DNA of 64,000 nt from the NCBI RefSeq assembly GCF_014218705.1, contig NZ_JABBJF010000001.1, positions 422,929 through 486,928 of the forward strand. Reading direction: 5' to 3'. This DNA comes from Kluyvera sichuanensis. Lineage in GTDB: Bacteria; Pseudomonadota; Gammaproteobacteria; Enterobacterales; Enterobacteriaceae. Under the pieces are notes generated by a model. The model had not been told where the DNA came from. It worked only from the letters and a program-made list of their open reading frames with translations, and ran no database searches. This document shows, piece after piece, positions 9,665-19,071 of this stretch (its first letter is position 1; each line of letters begins with the position of its first letter). Made by a program: the position numbers and the translations under genes.

Positions 9665-10831
9665 ATGAAAAAGACAATTTTTGCGCTGGCGCTAGGCACG
9701 TTTGGCCTGGGGATGGCGGAATTTGGCATTATGGGCGTGCTGCCGGAGCTGGCGCACGATGTAGGGATCTCGATCCCGGCGGCGGGCAATATGATCTCCT
9801 GGTATGCCTTCGGCGTGGTGATCGGCGCGCCGATTATTGCGCTGTTTTCCACGCGCTTCTCCCTGAAATCCATCATGCTGCTGCTGGCGGCGCTCTGCGT
9901 GCTCGGCAACGTCATTTTTACCTTTTCATCGAGCTACGTAATGCTGGCGATTGGGCGTCTGGTGTCTGGCTTTCCGCACGGGGCGTTTTTTGGCGTGGGG
10001 GCGATTATTCTGTCGAAGATTGCGCCTCGTGGCAGGGTGACGGCGGCGGTAGCGGGGATGATCGCCGGGATGACGGTGGCGAATCTGGTCGGGGTGCCTG
10101 CGGGAACCTGGCTGGGGCACCAGTTTAGCTGGCGCTATACCTTCCTGGCGATTGCGCTATTTGATGTGGCGGTGCTGGCGGCGATTATTGCCTGGGTGCC
10201 GACGCTGTTTGATAAATCCGACGCGCGGCTTCGCGAGCAGTTCCACTTTTTGAAAAGCCCCGCGCCGTGGCTCATCTTCGCGGCAACCATGTTCGGGAAC
10301 GCCGGGGTATTCGCCTGGTTCAGCTATATCAAGCCGTTTATGATGAACGTCTCTGGCTTCTCCGAAGGGGCCATGATGTTCATTATGATGCTGGTGGGGT
10401 TGGGGATGGTGCTGGGCAATATCCTCAGCGGTAAGCTCTCCGGGCGTTACAGCCCGCTGCGTATTGCGGCCACAACCGATTTCGTTATTGTGGTAGCGCT
10501 GCTGCTTATCTTTGCCCTCGGCGGCTTTAAAATCGCGTCGTTGGTGCTGGCGTTTATCTGCTGCGCGGGGTTATTTGCGCTTTCCGCGCCGTTGCAGATT
10601 TTGCTGCTGCAAAATGCGAAGGGCGGTGAAATGCTCGGGGCCGCTGGTGGGCAAATTGCCTTTAACCTCGGCAGTGCGATTGGCGCTTTCTTTGGCGGGT
10701 TGATGATTACGATGAATTTCGGCTGGAATTCGGTGGCGTTACCGGCGGCGGCGCTGTCGTTCCTCGCAATGTCGTCTCTGCTGCTTTATGCGCGTTATCA
10801 ACAGCAACAACAAAAGCTGGTGGCTGCCTGA
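9665..10831 (+). CDS. araJ: MFS transporter, AraJ type
   Basis: This 388-residue protein has about twelve hydrophobic segments and the sugar-efflux/DHA signature of the major facilitator superfamily, for example LGTFGLGMAEFGIMG at the N terminus and GRLVSGFPHGAFFG in the fourth segment. From memory it is very close to E. coli AraJ along its length, including the run AGLFALSAPLQILLLQNAKG. AraJ is arabinose-inducible in E. coli, with no proven substrate. No arabinose genes are near, so control here may differ. The ATG at 9665 starts the conserved MKK; an in-frame start at 9614 is possible but unlikely. Confidence 0.82.
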   Translation: MKKTIFALALGTFGLGMAEFGIMGVLPELAHDVGISIPAAGNMISWYAFGVVIGAPIIALFSTRFSLKSIMLLLAALCVLGNVIFTFSSSYVMLAIGRLVSGFPHGAFFGVGAIILSKIAPRGRVTAAVAGMIAGMTVANLVGVPAGTWLGHQFSWRYTFLAIALFDVAVLAAIIAWVPTLFDKSDARLREQFHFLKSPAPWLIFAATMFGNAGVFAWFSYIKPFMMNVSGFSEGAMMFIMMLVGLGMVLGNILSGKLSGRYSPLRIAATTDFVIVVALLLIFALGGFKIASLVLAFICCAGLFALSAPLQILLLQNAKGGEMLGAAGGQIAFNLGSAIGAFFGGLMITMNFGWNSVALPAAALSFLAMSSLLLYARYQQQQQKLVAA

Positions 10832-10836
10832 AAATA

Positions 10837-10859
10837 GCCTCTCCCTTATCGGGAGAGGC
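10837..10859. terminator. Bidirectional terminator between araJ and adhP
   Basis: GCCTCTCCC and GGGAGAGGC pair perfectly around TTATC. It sits between two convergent genes. On the minus strand the hairpin is followed by TATTTT. Confidence 0.7.
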
Positions 10860-10867
10860 TCTGGTTA

Positions 10868-11878
10868 TTAATGGCGAAGATCGATAACCATACGGCCACG
10901 GATCTGGCCCAGTTCCATCTCTTTAAAGATAGCGTTGATGTCGTTTAACGGACGCAGCGCCACTTTCGGTACCACTTTCCCTTCAGCAGCAAACTGGAAG
11001 GCCTCGGTCAGATCCTGGCGGGTGCCAACCAGCGAACCGACCACTTCAATCCCGTCCAGCACCAGACGTGGAATATCGAGGCTCATCGCTTCCGGCGGCA
11101 GGCCGACGGCCACCACGCGGCCACCGGCGCGCACGGCGTCAACGGCGGAGTTAAAGGCTGCTTTCGCGACGGCGGTAACGACTGCCGCGTGCGCACCGCC
11201 GGTCAGTTCCTGAACCTGTTTCGCCGCGTCTTCGCTACGTGAGTTGATAATAAGGTCCGCGCCCATCTCTTTGGCCAGCTTCAGCTGTTCATCGTTAACA
11301 TCGAGGGCAATCACTTTGGCATTAAAGACGTTTTTGGCGTACTGCAGCGCCAGGTTGCCCAGACCGCCGAGACCGTAAATCGCAATCCACTGACCCGGTT
11401 TGATTTTCGATATTTTCACCGCTTTATAGGTGGTGACGCCTGCGCAGGTAATGCTGCTGGCGGCTGCAGAATCAAGACCGTCCGGCACTTTGACCGAGTA
11501 GTCAGCGGTGACGATACACTCTTCCGCCATACCGCCATCAACGCTGTAGCCGGCATTTTTGACCGAACGACACAGCGTTTCGTTACCGCTGTTGCAGTAT
11601 TCGCAGTGGCCGCAACCTTCAAAGAACCAGGCGACGCTGGCACGGTCACCGACTTTCAGAGAGGAGACGCCAGGGCCGATCGCTTTCACGATCCCAATAC
11701 CTTCATGGCCGAGGATCACCCCGGTCTTGTCACCAAAATCGCCGTTTTTGACGTGCAGATCGGTGTGACAGACCCCGCAGCATTCCATGGATAACAGAGC
11801 TTCACCATGCTGCAGTGGGCGCAGCGTTTTTTCGGTGACGTTTACCTGATGGTCATGCGTGACGACAGCAGCCTTCAT
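10868..11878 (-). CDS. adhP: Alcohol dehydrogenase, propanol-preferring, zinc-dependent
   Basis: This 336-residue NAD-dependent alcohol dehydrogenase matches E. coli AdhP in length and throughout its sequence. The catalytic zinc site shows CCGVCHTD with GHEGIG. The structural zinc site shows [15 protein letters not shown]. The nucleotide-binding motif is [11 protein letters not shown]. The start at 11878 (MKAAVV) follows AGGAG; a longer frame to 11920 lacks homology. adhP neighbours the fdn genes in E. coli too, so this is conserved context. Confidence 0.93.
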   Translation of the reverse strand: MKAAVVTHDHQVNVTEKTLRPLQHGEALLSMECCGVCHTDLHVKNGDFGDKTGVILGHEGIGIVKAIGPGVSSLKVGDRASVAWFFEGCGHCEYCNSGNETLCRSVKNAGYSVDGGMAEECIVTADYSVKVPDGLDSAAASSITCAGVTTYKAVKISKIKPGQWIAIYGLGGLGNLALQYAKNVFNAKVIALDVNDEQLKLAKEMGADLIINSRSEDAAKQVQELTGGAHAAVVTAVAKAAFNSAVDAVRAGGRVVAVGLPPEAMSLDIPRLVLDGIEVVGSLVGTRQDLTEAFQFAAEGKVVPKVALRPLNDINAIFKEMELGQIRGRMVIDLRH

Positions 11879-12096
11879 AATCCTACTCCTGGTTAATATG
11901 TATTTGATAATAATACTCATTAATAGTTAGCGATAGAACGGTAAAAAGCAAGGCCGAAAGAGGACAGAATCTGGTGGTTTTTCATATTGATAGCACATAG
12001 CGTTCACCATTCTGTCATTCTGCGGTCATCATTTATTCATCAGTAAACTCTACCGTGTCGTTTTTGCTTTTCTTATAACGATAGAGTGAACGCACA

Positions 12097-12696
12097 ATGC
12101 ATCTGGTAAAAACTATCCTCGCCGCAAGTCTGATTTTTTCTGCCGCCGCACAGGCGCACAATGTGCTCGACTTCCCGCAGCCGGAGAACAACCCTGAAGA
12201 ATTTTATGCGGTAACGGAGATCCCGGCCGGTGGTATCATTAAATATGAAACCGACGCCAAAACCGGTTTTTTAGTCGCCGACCGCTTCCAGTCGATGCCG
12301 GTGGCGTATCCAGCTAACTACGGTTCGCTGACGCAGTCGCTGGCAGGAGATGGCGACCCGCTGGACGTGGTGTTCTATACCCGAGCGCCAATGGCTCCGG
12401 GGACGCTAATCAAACTGCGCGCGATTGGCGTATTGAAGATGATTGATGGTGGCGAGAAGGACGACAAAATTATCGCCGTGCCAACCAGCAAAATTGACCC
12501 GACCTATGACGATATCAAAAACGTTAGCGACCTGCCGAAGGTAGAACAGGAGCGTCTTCAGGCCTTCTTCCGCGTCTACAAACAACTGCCGGAAGGGCGT
12601 AAGAAGGTGGAGCTGAACGGCTTTAACGATGCCGCTGCCGCGAAGCAGGAAATCAAGCAGGCGTGGGACGCCTGGAAAGAGAAGCACCCACAGTAA
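12097..12696 (+). CDS. Secreted family I inorganic pyrophosphatase
   Basis: This 199-residue protein has the family I PPase core: KYETDAKTG, the metal-binding signature DGDPLDVV (about residues 87-94) and FRVYKQLPEGRKK near the end. Unlike the cytoplasmic Ppa, it begins with a clear signal peptide, a short basic start, a hydrophobic run and an ending AAAQAHN, so it should act in the periplasm. It would hydrolyse pyrophosphate to phosphate outside the cytoplasm. It stands alone, divergent from adhP and followed by REP-like repeats. The substrate has not been shown. Confidence 0.85.
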   Translation: MHLVKTILAASLIFSAAAQAHNVLDFPQPENNPEEFYAVTEIPAGGIIKYETDAKTGFLVADRFQSMPVAYPANYGSLTQSLAGDGDPLDVVFYTRAPMAPGTLIKLRAIGVLKMIDGGEKDDKIIAVPTSKIDPTYDDIKNVSDLPKVEQERLQAFFRVYKQLPEGRKKVELNGFNDAAAAKQEIKQAWDAWKEKHPQ

Positions 12697-12700
12697 AACG

Positions 12701-12788
12701 TAGCCCGGACGAGGCGGAACGCCGACTCCGGGATCTTCTGGATGTTGCGGTAAAAACCCGGCGTCGCTGTGCTCGGCCGGGCTACGGG
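12701..12788. repeat. REP/BIME-like palindromic repeat
   Basis: The stretch TAGCCCGGACGAGGCGGAAC and the facing CGGCCGGGCTACGGGT are inverted REP-type units. It lies between two convergent genes, a typical place for BIMEs in enterobacteria. Confidence 0.7.
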
Positions 12789-12792
12789 TCGG

Positions 12793-14505
12793 TTAACTTA
12801 ACTGATTATTGATGTTGGCAATCTCCTCTCGCCAGCGCTGCTGTAACTGCGGTTTCTGATGTTTCGGCTTACGCGCCAGGTCTTCGGCTAATCGCCACTC
12901 AAGCTCAATTAAGCGCTCCAGCAGGTCATCTGCCTCCGAGGTGATTTTCTCATCTGGCTCTGCTGTCGTACGCGGAGCATCAGGGCAGATGCGGTGACGA
13001 AGCTGTTCGTACACTTCATCCGCATCGTGCCACTCGCTGAGTCCGTTCTCGTCAATTAACCAGAATCGGTTACAGCTATTGCTGATCAACTGACGATCAT
13101 GGCTGACCAACAGCAGGCCGCCAGGGTATTCTCGCAGCGTTTGCGCCAGCGCCTCTTTGCCATCAATGTCCAGATGGTTTGTTGGTTCATCGAGCAGCAG
13201 CAGGCTGTAACGAGCAAGGGACAGGCCGATAAACAGCAGGCGAGAGCGCTCGCCGCCGCTTAAGGTACTGACCTTTTGCCCGTGACGCACCCAGCCAAAG
13301 CCAGCGGAAATCAGCGCGCGTTTACGTGTTTCTGCATAGGGCTCGAACGGTTCAAGCGCATCCAGCAGGCTGTCATTATCATCGAGTTGGTTCAGCGTCT
13401 GGTCGTAATACCCGGGCTTCAGGCGCGGGTGCGGCTTCAGTCCGGCCTCCGTCGATTCCTGCTGCATTTGCCGCCAGAGCAGGCGTAACAGCGAAGATTT
13501 ACCGCCGCCGTTGCGCCCCATAATGGCGACACGGTCGCCGCTTTGTAACCGCGCAATACCGGTGGTAAACAGCGGTGGAAGCCCCGGTGCCGGCGGTACT
13601 GGAAGATTATCCATCTCCAGCAAGCGGTCTGCCCGCAGCGCATCGCCGTGTAGCGCGAGCGTCCATGGTGTGCCAGCGGTGAGTTCTGTCTGACTCTCCT
13701 TCAAGCGCGAAACCTGTTTTTCCATCTGCTTGGCTTTACGCGAGAGATCTTCGTTGTCGTACACCCGTCCCCAGGTGGCCAGCCGTTTGGCGCTGGCGGT
13801 GACGCGGTCGATCTCTTTCTGTTCTGCCTTATGACGCAGCGCATCGCTTTCGTCCTGCTCCTCCAGCGCCTGACGGGCGGCGGTGCAAGGCAGTGAGAAG
13901 GCATGCAGGGTTTTATCACGCAATATCCAGCTAGTATTGGTGACGGCATCCAGCAGGGGATTATCGTGTGAAACCAGCACGAAACTGCCGCTCCAGCTAT
14001 TCAGGAAGTTTTCCAGCCATAGCAGCGTAGGCAGGTCGAGGTGGTTACCCGGTTCATCCAGCAGCAGCAGGTCCGGTTGCAGCATCAACGCTCGCGCTAA
14101 CAGCAGTCGGGTATGCTGGCCACCGCTGAGCGTTGCGGCAGGATGCTCAATCTCATTGGGCGCAAACCCCATCTCCATCAACAGACGTTCCGCCTGCCAG
14201 CGCTGGCTTTCGCGCTGTGAAGCGGGTAGTTGCGCCAGTACGGCTTCAATCAACGGCTGGTTGAGTAGTGCATCAGGAAGATGCTGTTCTACGCGCGCCA
14301 TCAGGCAATGGCTGGCTAACGCAACGTGCCCGGAAGAGGGAACGAGCGTGCCGTCCAGTACCTGTAACAGGGTACTTTTGCCGCAGCCGTTGTAGCCGAT
14401 AAGGCCAATACGGTCGCCTTTTTTCAGGGTAAAGGAGAGGTCAGTAAAAAGAGGGCCGAACGCTGTCTCAACGTGAAGAGATTGTGCAGTTAGTAATGTG
14501 CTCAT
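12793..14505 (-). CDS. ABC-F family ATPase (ribosome-associated type)
   Basis: This 570-residue soluble protein has two ABC domains and no membrane segments. Domain 1 shows Walker A GYNGCGKST, signature LSGGQHTRL and Walker B LLLLDEPGNHLD. Domain 2 shows GRNGGGKSS, LSGGERSRL and LLLLDEPTNHLD. A charged linker between them, with RKAKQMEKQVSRLKESQ, resembles the P-site tRNA-interaction motif of ABC-F factors. Members act on the translating ribosome, either in housekeeping or in antibiotic protection. I prefer the ATG at 14505 to a TTG at 14517. No strong Shine-Dalgarno precedes it, and a leader ORF with hairpins lies upstream. Which ABC-F subgroup it belongs to is not clear. Confidence 0.8.
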   Translation of the reverse strand: MSTLLTAQSLHVETAFGPLFTDLSFTLKKGDRIGLIGYNGCGKSTLLQVLDGTLVPSSGHVALASHCLMARVEQHLPDALLNQPLIEAVLAQLPASQRESQRWQAERLLMEMGFAPNEIEHPAATLSGGQHTRLLLARALMLQPDLLLLDEPGNHLDLPTLLWLENFLNSWSGSFVLVSHDNPLLDAVTNTSWILRDKTLHAFSLPCTAARQALEEQDESDALRHKAEQKEIDRVTASAKRLATWGRVYDNEDLSRKAKQMEKQVSRLKESQTELTAGTPWTLALHGDALRADRLLEMDNLPVPPAPGLPPLFTTGIARLQSGDRVAIMGRNGGGKSSLLRLLWRQMQQESTEAGLKPHPRLKPGYYDQTLNQLDDNDSLLDALEPFEPYAETRKRALISAGFGWVRHGQKVSTLSGGERSRLLFIGLSLARYSLLLLDEPTNHLDIDGKEALAQTLREYPGGLLLVSHDRQLISNSCNRFWLIDENGLSEWHDADEVYEQLRHRICPDAPRTTAEPDEKITSEADDLLERLIELEWRLAEDLARKPKHQKPQLQQRWREEIANINNQLS

Positions 14506-14524
14506 TTGCTTACTCAAGAGTTAC

Positions 14525-14540
14525 AGGCATGGGAATGCCT
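14525..14540 (-). promoter_or_regulatory. Hairpin just upstream of the ABC-F start
   Basis: AGGCAT and ATGCCT pair perfectly around GGGA, about 20 bases before the ABC-F ATG in the transcript. It could affect access to the start region. Confidence 0.45.
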
Positions 14541-14603
14541 CGTCAAACATCGCTGACGATAACTAAGTAAGCCCGAGGGAAGGGTTTAGGGATTGGTGTC
14601 TTC

Positions 14604-14648
14604 GCTCAAGCAGAAGTTATCGCAGCACGATACCGATAACGCTTGAGC
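14604..14648 (-). promoter_or_regulatory. Large stem-loop over the leader ORF stop codon
   Basis: GCTCAAGC (14604-14611) pairs with GCTTGAGC (14641-14648), and inside it GTTATCG (14616-14622) pairs with CGATAAC (14634-14640), leaving a four-base bulge. The structure covers the last codons and stop of the leader peptide, as expected for ribosome-controlled attenuation. Confidence 0.6.
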
Positions 14649-14700
14649 TGGTGCGATCACCAAATGTATGTGAAACATTGAAAATTTCACAGTACAGCAT
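14617..14700 (-). CDS. Putative 27-aa leader peptide upstream of ABC-F gene
   Basis: A short frame starts at ATG (14700-14698) exactly six bases after AGGAGG, a stronger ribosome-binding site than that of the ABC-F gene itself. It encodes 27 residues beginning MLYCEIFNVS and ending in GIVLR. Its stop lies inside a strong stem-loop 111 bases before the ABC-F ATG. Leader peptides that sense stalled ribosomes are known for ABC-F resistance genes in Gram-positive bacteria. That this peptide does the same is inference. I do not recognise the peptide. Confidence 0.6.
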   Translation of the reverse strand: MLYCEIFNVSHTFGDRTSSSVIGIVLR

Positions 14701-14859
14701 AATTAGCCTCCTTTTAGTGTTGTCAGGTTGAAAGGTGATGGCAGTGTAGCGGCAGTGTGAATATTAATCTAGTGAATATATCATTAGTTACAACATACAT
14801 TTTAAGGGGTGTACATTACACAAGATAAAGCATCGTGCTAATCATCATTTGTTCAACAG

Positions 14860-14910
14860 GGGCGGGAAGGAATAACCCGGCGGCGCTACGCTTGGCCGGG
14901 CTACAGGGGG
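14860..14910. repeat. REP-like repeat after maeA
   Basis: GGCGGCGCTACGCTTGGCCG and adjoining bases resemble the REP units near 12.7 kb. It lies directly downstream of maeA and may protect the transcript end. Confidence 0.55.
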
Positions 14911-14912
14911 GG

Positions 14913-16607
14913 TTAGATGGAGGTTCGACGGTAGCTGCGATATTCCGGCAGCCAGAAGTTCTCATCTATGGCTTCTTGCAGAGCGTCGGCGGAGGTATTG
15001 GTGGCGACACCTTGTTGCTGCGCCATTTTGCCGACCGCAAACGCAATCGCACGGGAGACTTTATGGATATCTTTCAGCTCTGGCAGCACCAGACCTTCAC
15101 CGTGGTTAGCCAGCGGGGAATGCTTCGCCAGTGTTTCGCTGGCCGACATCAGCATTTCGTCGGTAATACGCGACGCACCGGAGGCAATCACGCCCAGGCC
15201 AATACCCGGGAAGATATAGGAGTTGTTGCACTGGGCGATAGGATAGACGGTATCTTTCCAGCTGACCGGTGCGAACGGGCTACCGGTGGCGACCAGCGCC
15301 TGACCGTCGGTCCAACTGATGATGTCCTGCGGCGTGGCTTCAACGCGTGACGTTGGGTTAGACAGCGGCATTACGATTGGACGCGGACAGTGCTTATGCA
15401 TCTCGCGGATAACTTCTTCCGTGAACAGCCCGGTCTGGCCGGAAACGCCAATCAGAATGTTTGGCTTCACGTTGCGCACAACGTCGAGCAGGGAGATCTC
15501 GTCGTTGTCATGCTGCCAGCCCTGAATTTTTTCCTGTTTCTGCGCCAGTTTGCTCTGGAATGAGAGCAGGTTAGGCATTTGGTCGGTCAGCAGACCAAAA
15601 CGGTCAACCATAAACACGCGGCTACGTGCTTGCTCTTCGCTCAGCCCTTCACGCTGCATCTGGGCAATGATCTGCTCAGCGATACCGCAACCTGCAGAAC
15701 CCGCGCCCAGGAAGACCACTCTCTGCTCATTCAACTGGCTACCCGCCGCGCGGCTTGCCGCAATCAGCGTGCTGACGGTGACCGCCGCGGTACCCTGGAT
15801 ATCATCGTTAAAGCAGCAAATTTCATCGCGGTAGCGGTTAAGCAGCGGCATGGCGTTTTTCTGCGCGAAGTCTTCGAACTGCAGCAGCACGTTTGGCCAG
15901 CGGTGTTTGACGGCCTGGATGAAATCATCCACGAACTGATAATACTCGTCGTCGCTGATACGCGGGTTACGGCAGCCCATATACAGCGGGTCGTTCAGCA
16001 GCTGCTGGTTGTTGGTGCCAACGTCGAGCACTACCGGCAGCGTGTAGGCCGGGCTGATACCACCGCAGGCGGTGTACAGCGAAAGCTTACCGATAGGAAT
16101 GCCCATACCGCCGATCCCCTGGTCACCCAGGCCCAGAATACGTTCACCGTCGGTCACCACGATCACTTTGATATTGTGGTTCGGCACGTTCTGCAGAATA
16201 TCGTCCATATTGTGGCGATTCTGGTATGAGATAAACACACCGCGCGCGCGGCGGTAGATTTCAGAGAAACGTTCGCAGGCGGCGCCAACGGTTGGGGTGT
16301 AAATCACCGGCATCATCTCATCGAGATGGTTTTCAACCAGGCGATAGAACAGGGTTTCGTTGGTGTCCTGAATATTGCGCAGGTAGATGTGCTTATCAAT
16401 TTCAGTTTTGAAACCCTGGTACTGGATCCAGGCGCGCTCGGCCTGCTCCTCAATGCTTTCAACAACCTCAGGCAGCAGCCCGAGCAGGTTGAAGTTGCTG
16501 CGTTCTTCCATGCTGAACGCGCTGCCTTTATTCAGCAGGGGAAATTCCAACAGAACAGGTCCCGCGTAGGGAATATAAAGGGAACGATTTTTATTGCCTG
16601 GTAACAT
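14913..16607 (-). CDS. maeA: NAD-dependent malic enzyme
   Basis: This 564-residue enzyme oxidatively decarboxylates malate to pyruvate with NAD. It matches E. coli MaeA (SfcA) over nearly its full length, including [20 protein letters not shown] near the start, the catalytic region VYTP/YTPTVG, and the nucleotide-binding motif [14 protein letters not shown] Lys/Asp pair typical of malic enzymes is in the conserved DVGTNN and EDFAQKNA segments. GGAG precedes the ATG by nine bases. maeA lies close to adhP in E. coli too. No operon partner is seen. Confidence 0.93.
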   Translation of the reverse strand: MLPGNKNRSLYIPYAGPVLLEFPLLNKGSAFSMEERSNFNLLGLLPEVVESIEEQAERAWIQYQGFKTEIDKHIYLRNIQDTNETLFYRLVENHLDEMMPVIYTPTVGAACERFSEIYRRARGVFISYQNRHNMDDILQNVPNHNIKVIVVTDGERILGLGDQGIGGMGIPIGKLSLYTACGGISPAYTLPVVLDVGTNNQQLLNDPLYMGCRNPRISDDEYYQFVDDFIQAVKHRWPNVLLQFEDFAQKNAMPLLNRYRDEICCFNDDIQGTAAVTVSTLIAASRAAGSQLNEQRVVFLGAGSAGCGIAEQIIAQMQREGLSEEQARSRVFMVDRFGLLTDQMPNLLSFQSKLAQKQEKIQGWQHDNDEISLLDVVRNVKPNILIGVSGQTGLFTEEVIREMHKHCPRPIVMPLSNPTSRVEATPQDIISWTDGQALVATGSPFAPVSWKDTVYPIAQCNNSYIFPGIGLGVIASGASRITDEMLMSASETLAKHSPLANHGEGLVLPELKDIHKVSRAIAFAVGKMAQQQGVATNTSADALQEAIDENFWLPEYRSYRRTSI

Positions 16608-16903
16608 CTTACGTAACTCCGTTGTCTTTCACTCCAGCCCCTCTAGCGGGCCGGCAGAAACTGCAGCGCGCAAGATTATAGAGCAATGGTTAACGTGATG
16701 CTGACAAATTGGCAGGCAAGGCACAAAAAAGCGCACGATCGTTTACAACTTCGCCAATTAACCCTTTGTGCGATGGTTGAGGCGGACGTTTATTCATGAA
16801 CTAAGCTCATGACGGTATTGCACCAGCGGGCATAGTGTCAGCGAACAATGTGCGATAGGTTGTACTCTGGCTGAAAGTTAAACACGATATGAGAGGTAAC
16901 GTC

Positions 16904-17950
16904 ATGAAAGTGTTAGGTTATGCTGCGACAAACCCGTCGACACCGCTAGCGCCATTCACCTTTGAGCGCCGCGAGCCGCGCCCGGATGACGTGGTTATTG
17001 ATATTCTCTACTGCGGCGTATGTCACTCGGACCTGCACCAGGCGCGTAACGACTGGGGGTTCAGCACCTATCCCATTGTTCCCGGACACGAAATTGTGGG
17101 GCGCGTACGTGCAGTCGGCAGCGGAGTGACCAAATTTAAGCAGGGCGATCTAGCCGCTATTGGCTGCATGGTCGACTCTTGCCGGGTCTGCCAACCGTGC
17201 CAGCACGGGCTGGAGCAATATTGTGAAGAGGGTAACGTCCAGACCTATAACGGCCAGGACCGTCACGACCATTCCACGACTTACGGCGGATATTCGCAGT
17301 CGATCGTCGCCAGTCAGGATTTCGTTCTGCACTTGCCAGAAAATATGGATCTGCAGGGCGCAGCGCCGCTGCTGTGCGCCGGTATCACCACCTGGTCGCC
17401 ACTGCGTCACTGGAAGGTAGACGCCAACAGCAAGGTCGCCGTCATCGGTTTAGGCGGGTTGGGGCATATGGCCATCAAGCTTGCCAGCGCGCTGGGTGCG
17501 GAAGTGACGCTGTTTACCCGCTCGCCGGGCAAAGAAGCCGATGCTCGCCGTCTGGGCGCTCATCATGTGGTGGTCTCTACTGACCCGGCGCAAATGGCCA
17601 ACGTGCAAAATCAGTTCGATCTGATTATTGATACCGTGCCGTACGTTCATGAAGTCAATTCCTATCTGCCAACCCTGACGCTCGACGGCACGCTGGTCTT
17701 CGTTGGTCTGCTGGGCGATATGCCAGAAACCAGCACATTGCCGCTGTTGCTGGGCCGTCGATCTGTCGCTGGCTCCTGCATTGGCGGCATCGCTGAGACG
17801 CAGGAGATGCTCGATTTCTGCGGCAAACATGGGATTGTTGCTGATGTAGAAGTGATTGATATTCAAAACATTAACGCCGCCTTTGAGCGCATGCTGAAAA
17901 GCGATGTGAAGTACCGTTTTGTTATCGATATGGCTTCACTGACGGCCTGA
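16904..17950 (+). CDS. Zinc-dependent NADP alcohol/aldehyde dehydrogenase, YahK-like
   Basis: This 348-residue medium-chain dehydrogenase belongs to the cinnamyl-alcohol-dehydrogenase type, close to E. coli YahK. The catalytic zinc motif reads CGVCHSDLH with GHEIVG. The structural zinc cysteines lie in CRVCQPCQHGLEQYC. GLGGLGHMA is the nucleotide-binding motif, and VKYRFVID closes the protein as in YahK. YahK reduces a wide range of aldehydes with NADPH. The ATG at 16904 follows GAGAGG; the ATG at 16889 is too early. A LysR gene follows on the same strand and may regulate it. Confidence 0.82.
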   Translation: MKVLGYAATNPSTPLAPFTFERREPRPDDVVIDILYCGVCHSDLHQARNDWGFSTYPIVPGHEIVGRVRAVGSGVTKFKQGDLAAIGCMVDSCRVCQPCQHGLEQYCEEGNVQTYNGQDRHDHSTTYGGYSQSIVASQDFVLHLPENMDLQGAAPLLCAGITTWSPLRHWKVDANSKVAVIGLGGLGHMAIKLASALGAEVTLFTRSPGKEADARRLGAHHVVVSTDPAQMANVQNQFDLIIDTVPYVHEVNSYLPTLTLDGTLVFVGLLGDMPETSTLPLLLGRRSVAGSCIGGIAETQEMLDFCGKHGIVADVEVIDIQNINAAFERMLKSDVKYRFVIDMASLTA

Positions 17951-18071
17951 TATTTCGTCACGGGTCTGCATGGATTCGTGACGTTGTCACTAAACATCCT
18001 CGATTTACCCATCATATCCTCCAACGTATACTCTTCTTACCGCCTTCCTCCGCAAACGGAATCTGTCAGCT

Positions 18072-18965
18072 ATGCGCGCTAATATTACGGAATACATGGA
18101 TATTTTTGTTCATGTTGTTGAATCGGGGAGCTTTATCCGGGCTGCAGAACAACTGCAGATGCATCGCCCGGCGGTGAGCAAAGCGGTTCAGCTGTTGGAA
18201 GAGGAGTTGGGGGCAAAACTCTTGAATCGCACCACCCGCAAACTGAGTCTGACCAGCGAAGGTGAGATGTTTTACCAACGAGCGAAAGTACTGCTGTCTG
18301 AGATGACCGCGCTGATGGCAGCGTATTCACCCATGACGTCGGTACGTGGCAGCCTGCGGCTTGATTTTCCGCTAACGCTGGCGCATTCGGTGTTAATCCC
18401 TGCGCTTGATGAATTTCGCACCCGATACCCGGACATCGAAATTGTGCTGACCTCATCCGACCGCCGGATCGATCTCATTACCGAAGGCATTGATTGCGTC
18501 GTACGGCTGGGAGAGCTTGAAGATTCGAGCTTTATTGCCCGTCGGATCGGCAAAGTAGCGATGGTCACCTGTGCCGCGCCCTGCTATATAGCACGTTTCG
18601 GCAGGCCGGAAACGCTGGAAGATCTGGCGCAGCATAAAGCAGTGAATTTCTTTAGTGACCGCAGCCGTGAGGTGATGCCGTGGAAATTTGTGGTGAACGG
18701 CGAGACGATTGCGAAACGGCTGGAAAGCGCAATTCTGGTTGATAACTCCGATATTCTTTTAACCTCCGGACTGGCGGGGATCGGGCTGATTCAGGGCGTG
18801 GATGCCGCGCTGCGACCCTATATCGACTCAGGCAGGTTGGTTCCGGTATTAACTAACGCCCCCAGCGCACCGAAAGCCGTGTCAGTGCTTTACCCTGATA
18901 AACGCCACTTATCACCGCGGGTAAGCGTGTTTATTGATTGGTTTAGCGAACTTTTCAGCCGCTAA
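18072..18965 (+). CDS. LysR-family transcriptional regulator
   Basis: This 297-residue LysR regulator has an N-terminal winged helix (AAEQLQMHRPAVSKAVQLLE, residues about 24-43) and a C-terminal effector domain. It belongs to the CrgA-like group often found beside dehydrogenases. It lies between two oxidoreductase genes, all on the plus strand. It resembles another LysR at 26.6 kb over its full length, so the two are paralogues. The effector is unknown. Confidence 0.85.
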   Translation: MRANITEYMDIFVHVVESGSFIRAAEQLQMHRPAVSKAVQLLEEELGAKLLNRTTRKLSLTSEGEMFYQRAKVLLSEMTALMAAYSPMTSVRGSLRLDFPLTLAHSVLIPALDEFRTRYPDIEIVLTSSDRRIDLITEGIDCVVRLGELEDSSFIARRIGKVAMVTCAAPCYIARFGRPETLEDLAQHKAVNFFSDRSREVMPWKFVVNGETIAKRLESAILVDNSDILLTSGLAGIGLIQGVDAALRPYIDSGRLVPVLTNAPSAPKAVSVLYPDKRHLSPRVSVFIDWFSELFSR

Positions 18966-19071
18966 GAATTGGTAATCCTGCGGCAACACAGCCGTAAGTT
19001 TCTATGGCTTTTTCCCTCGCCACGTCGGACGTACAGTGAGTCTCACGAATATTCCCCTATGAGGCTTTAAC

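Noticed and set aside
12701..12788. CRISPR-like repeats near 12.7 kb
   Set aside because: Only inverted REP units, with no regularly spaced direct repeats; no CRISPR array was seen anywhere in the window.
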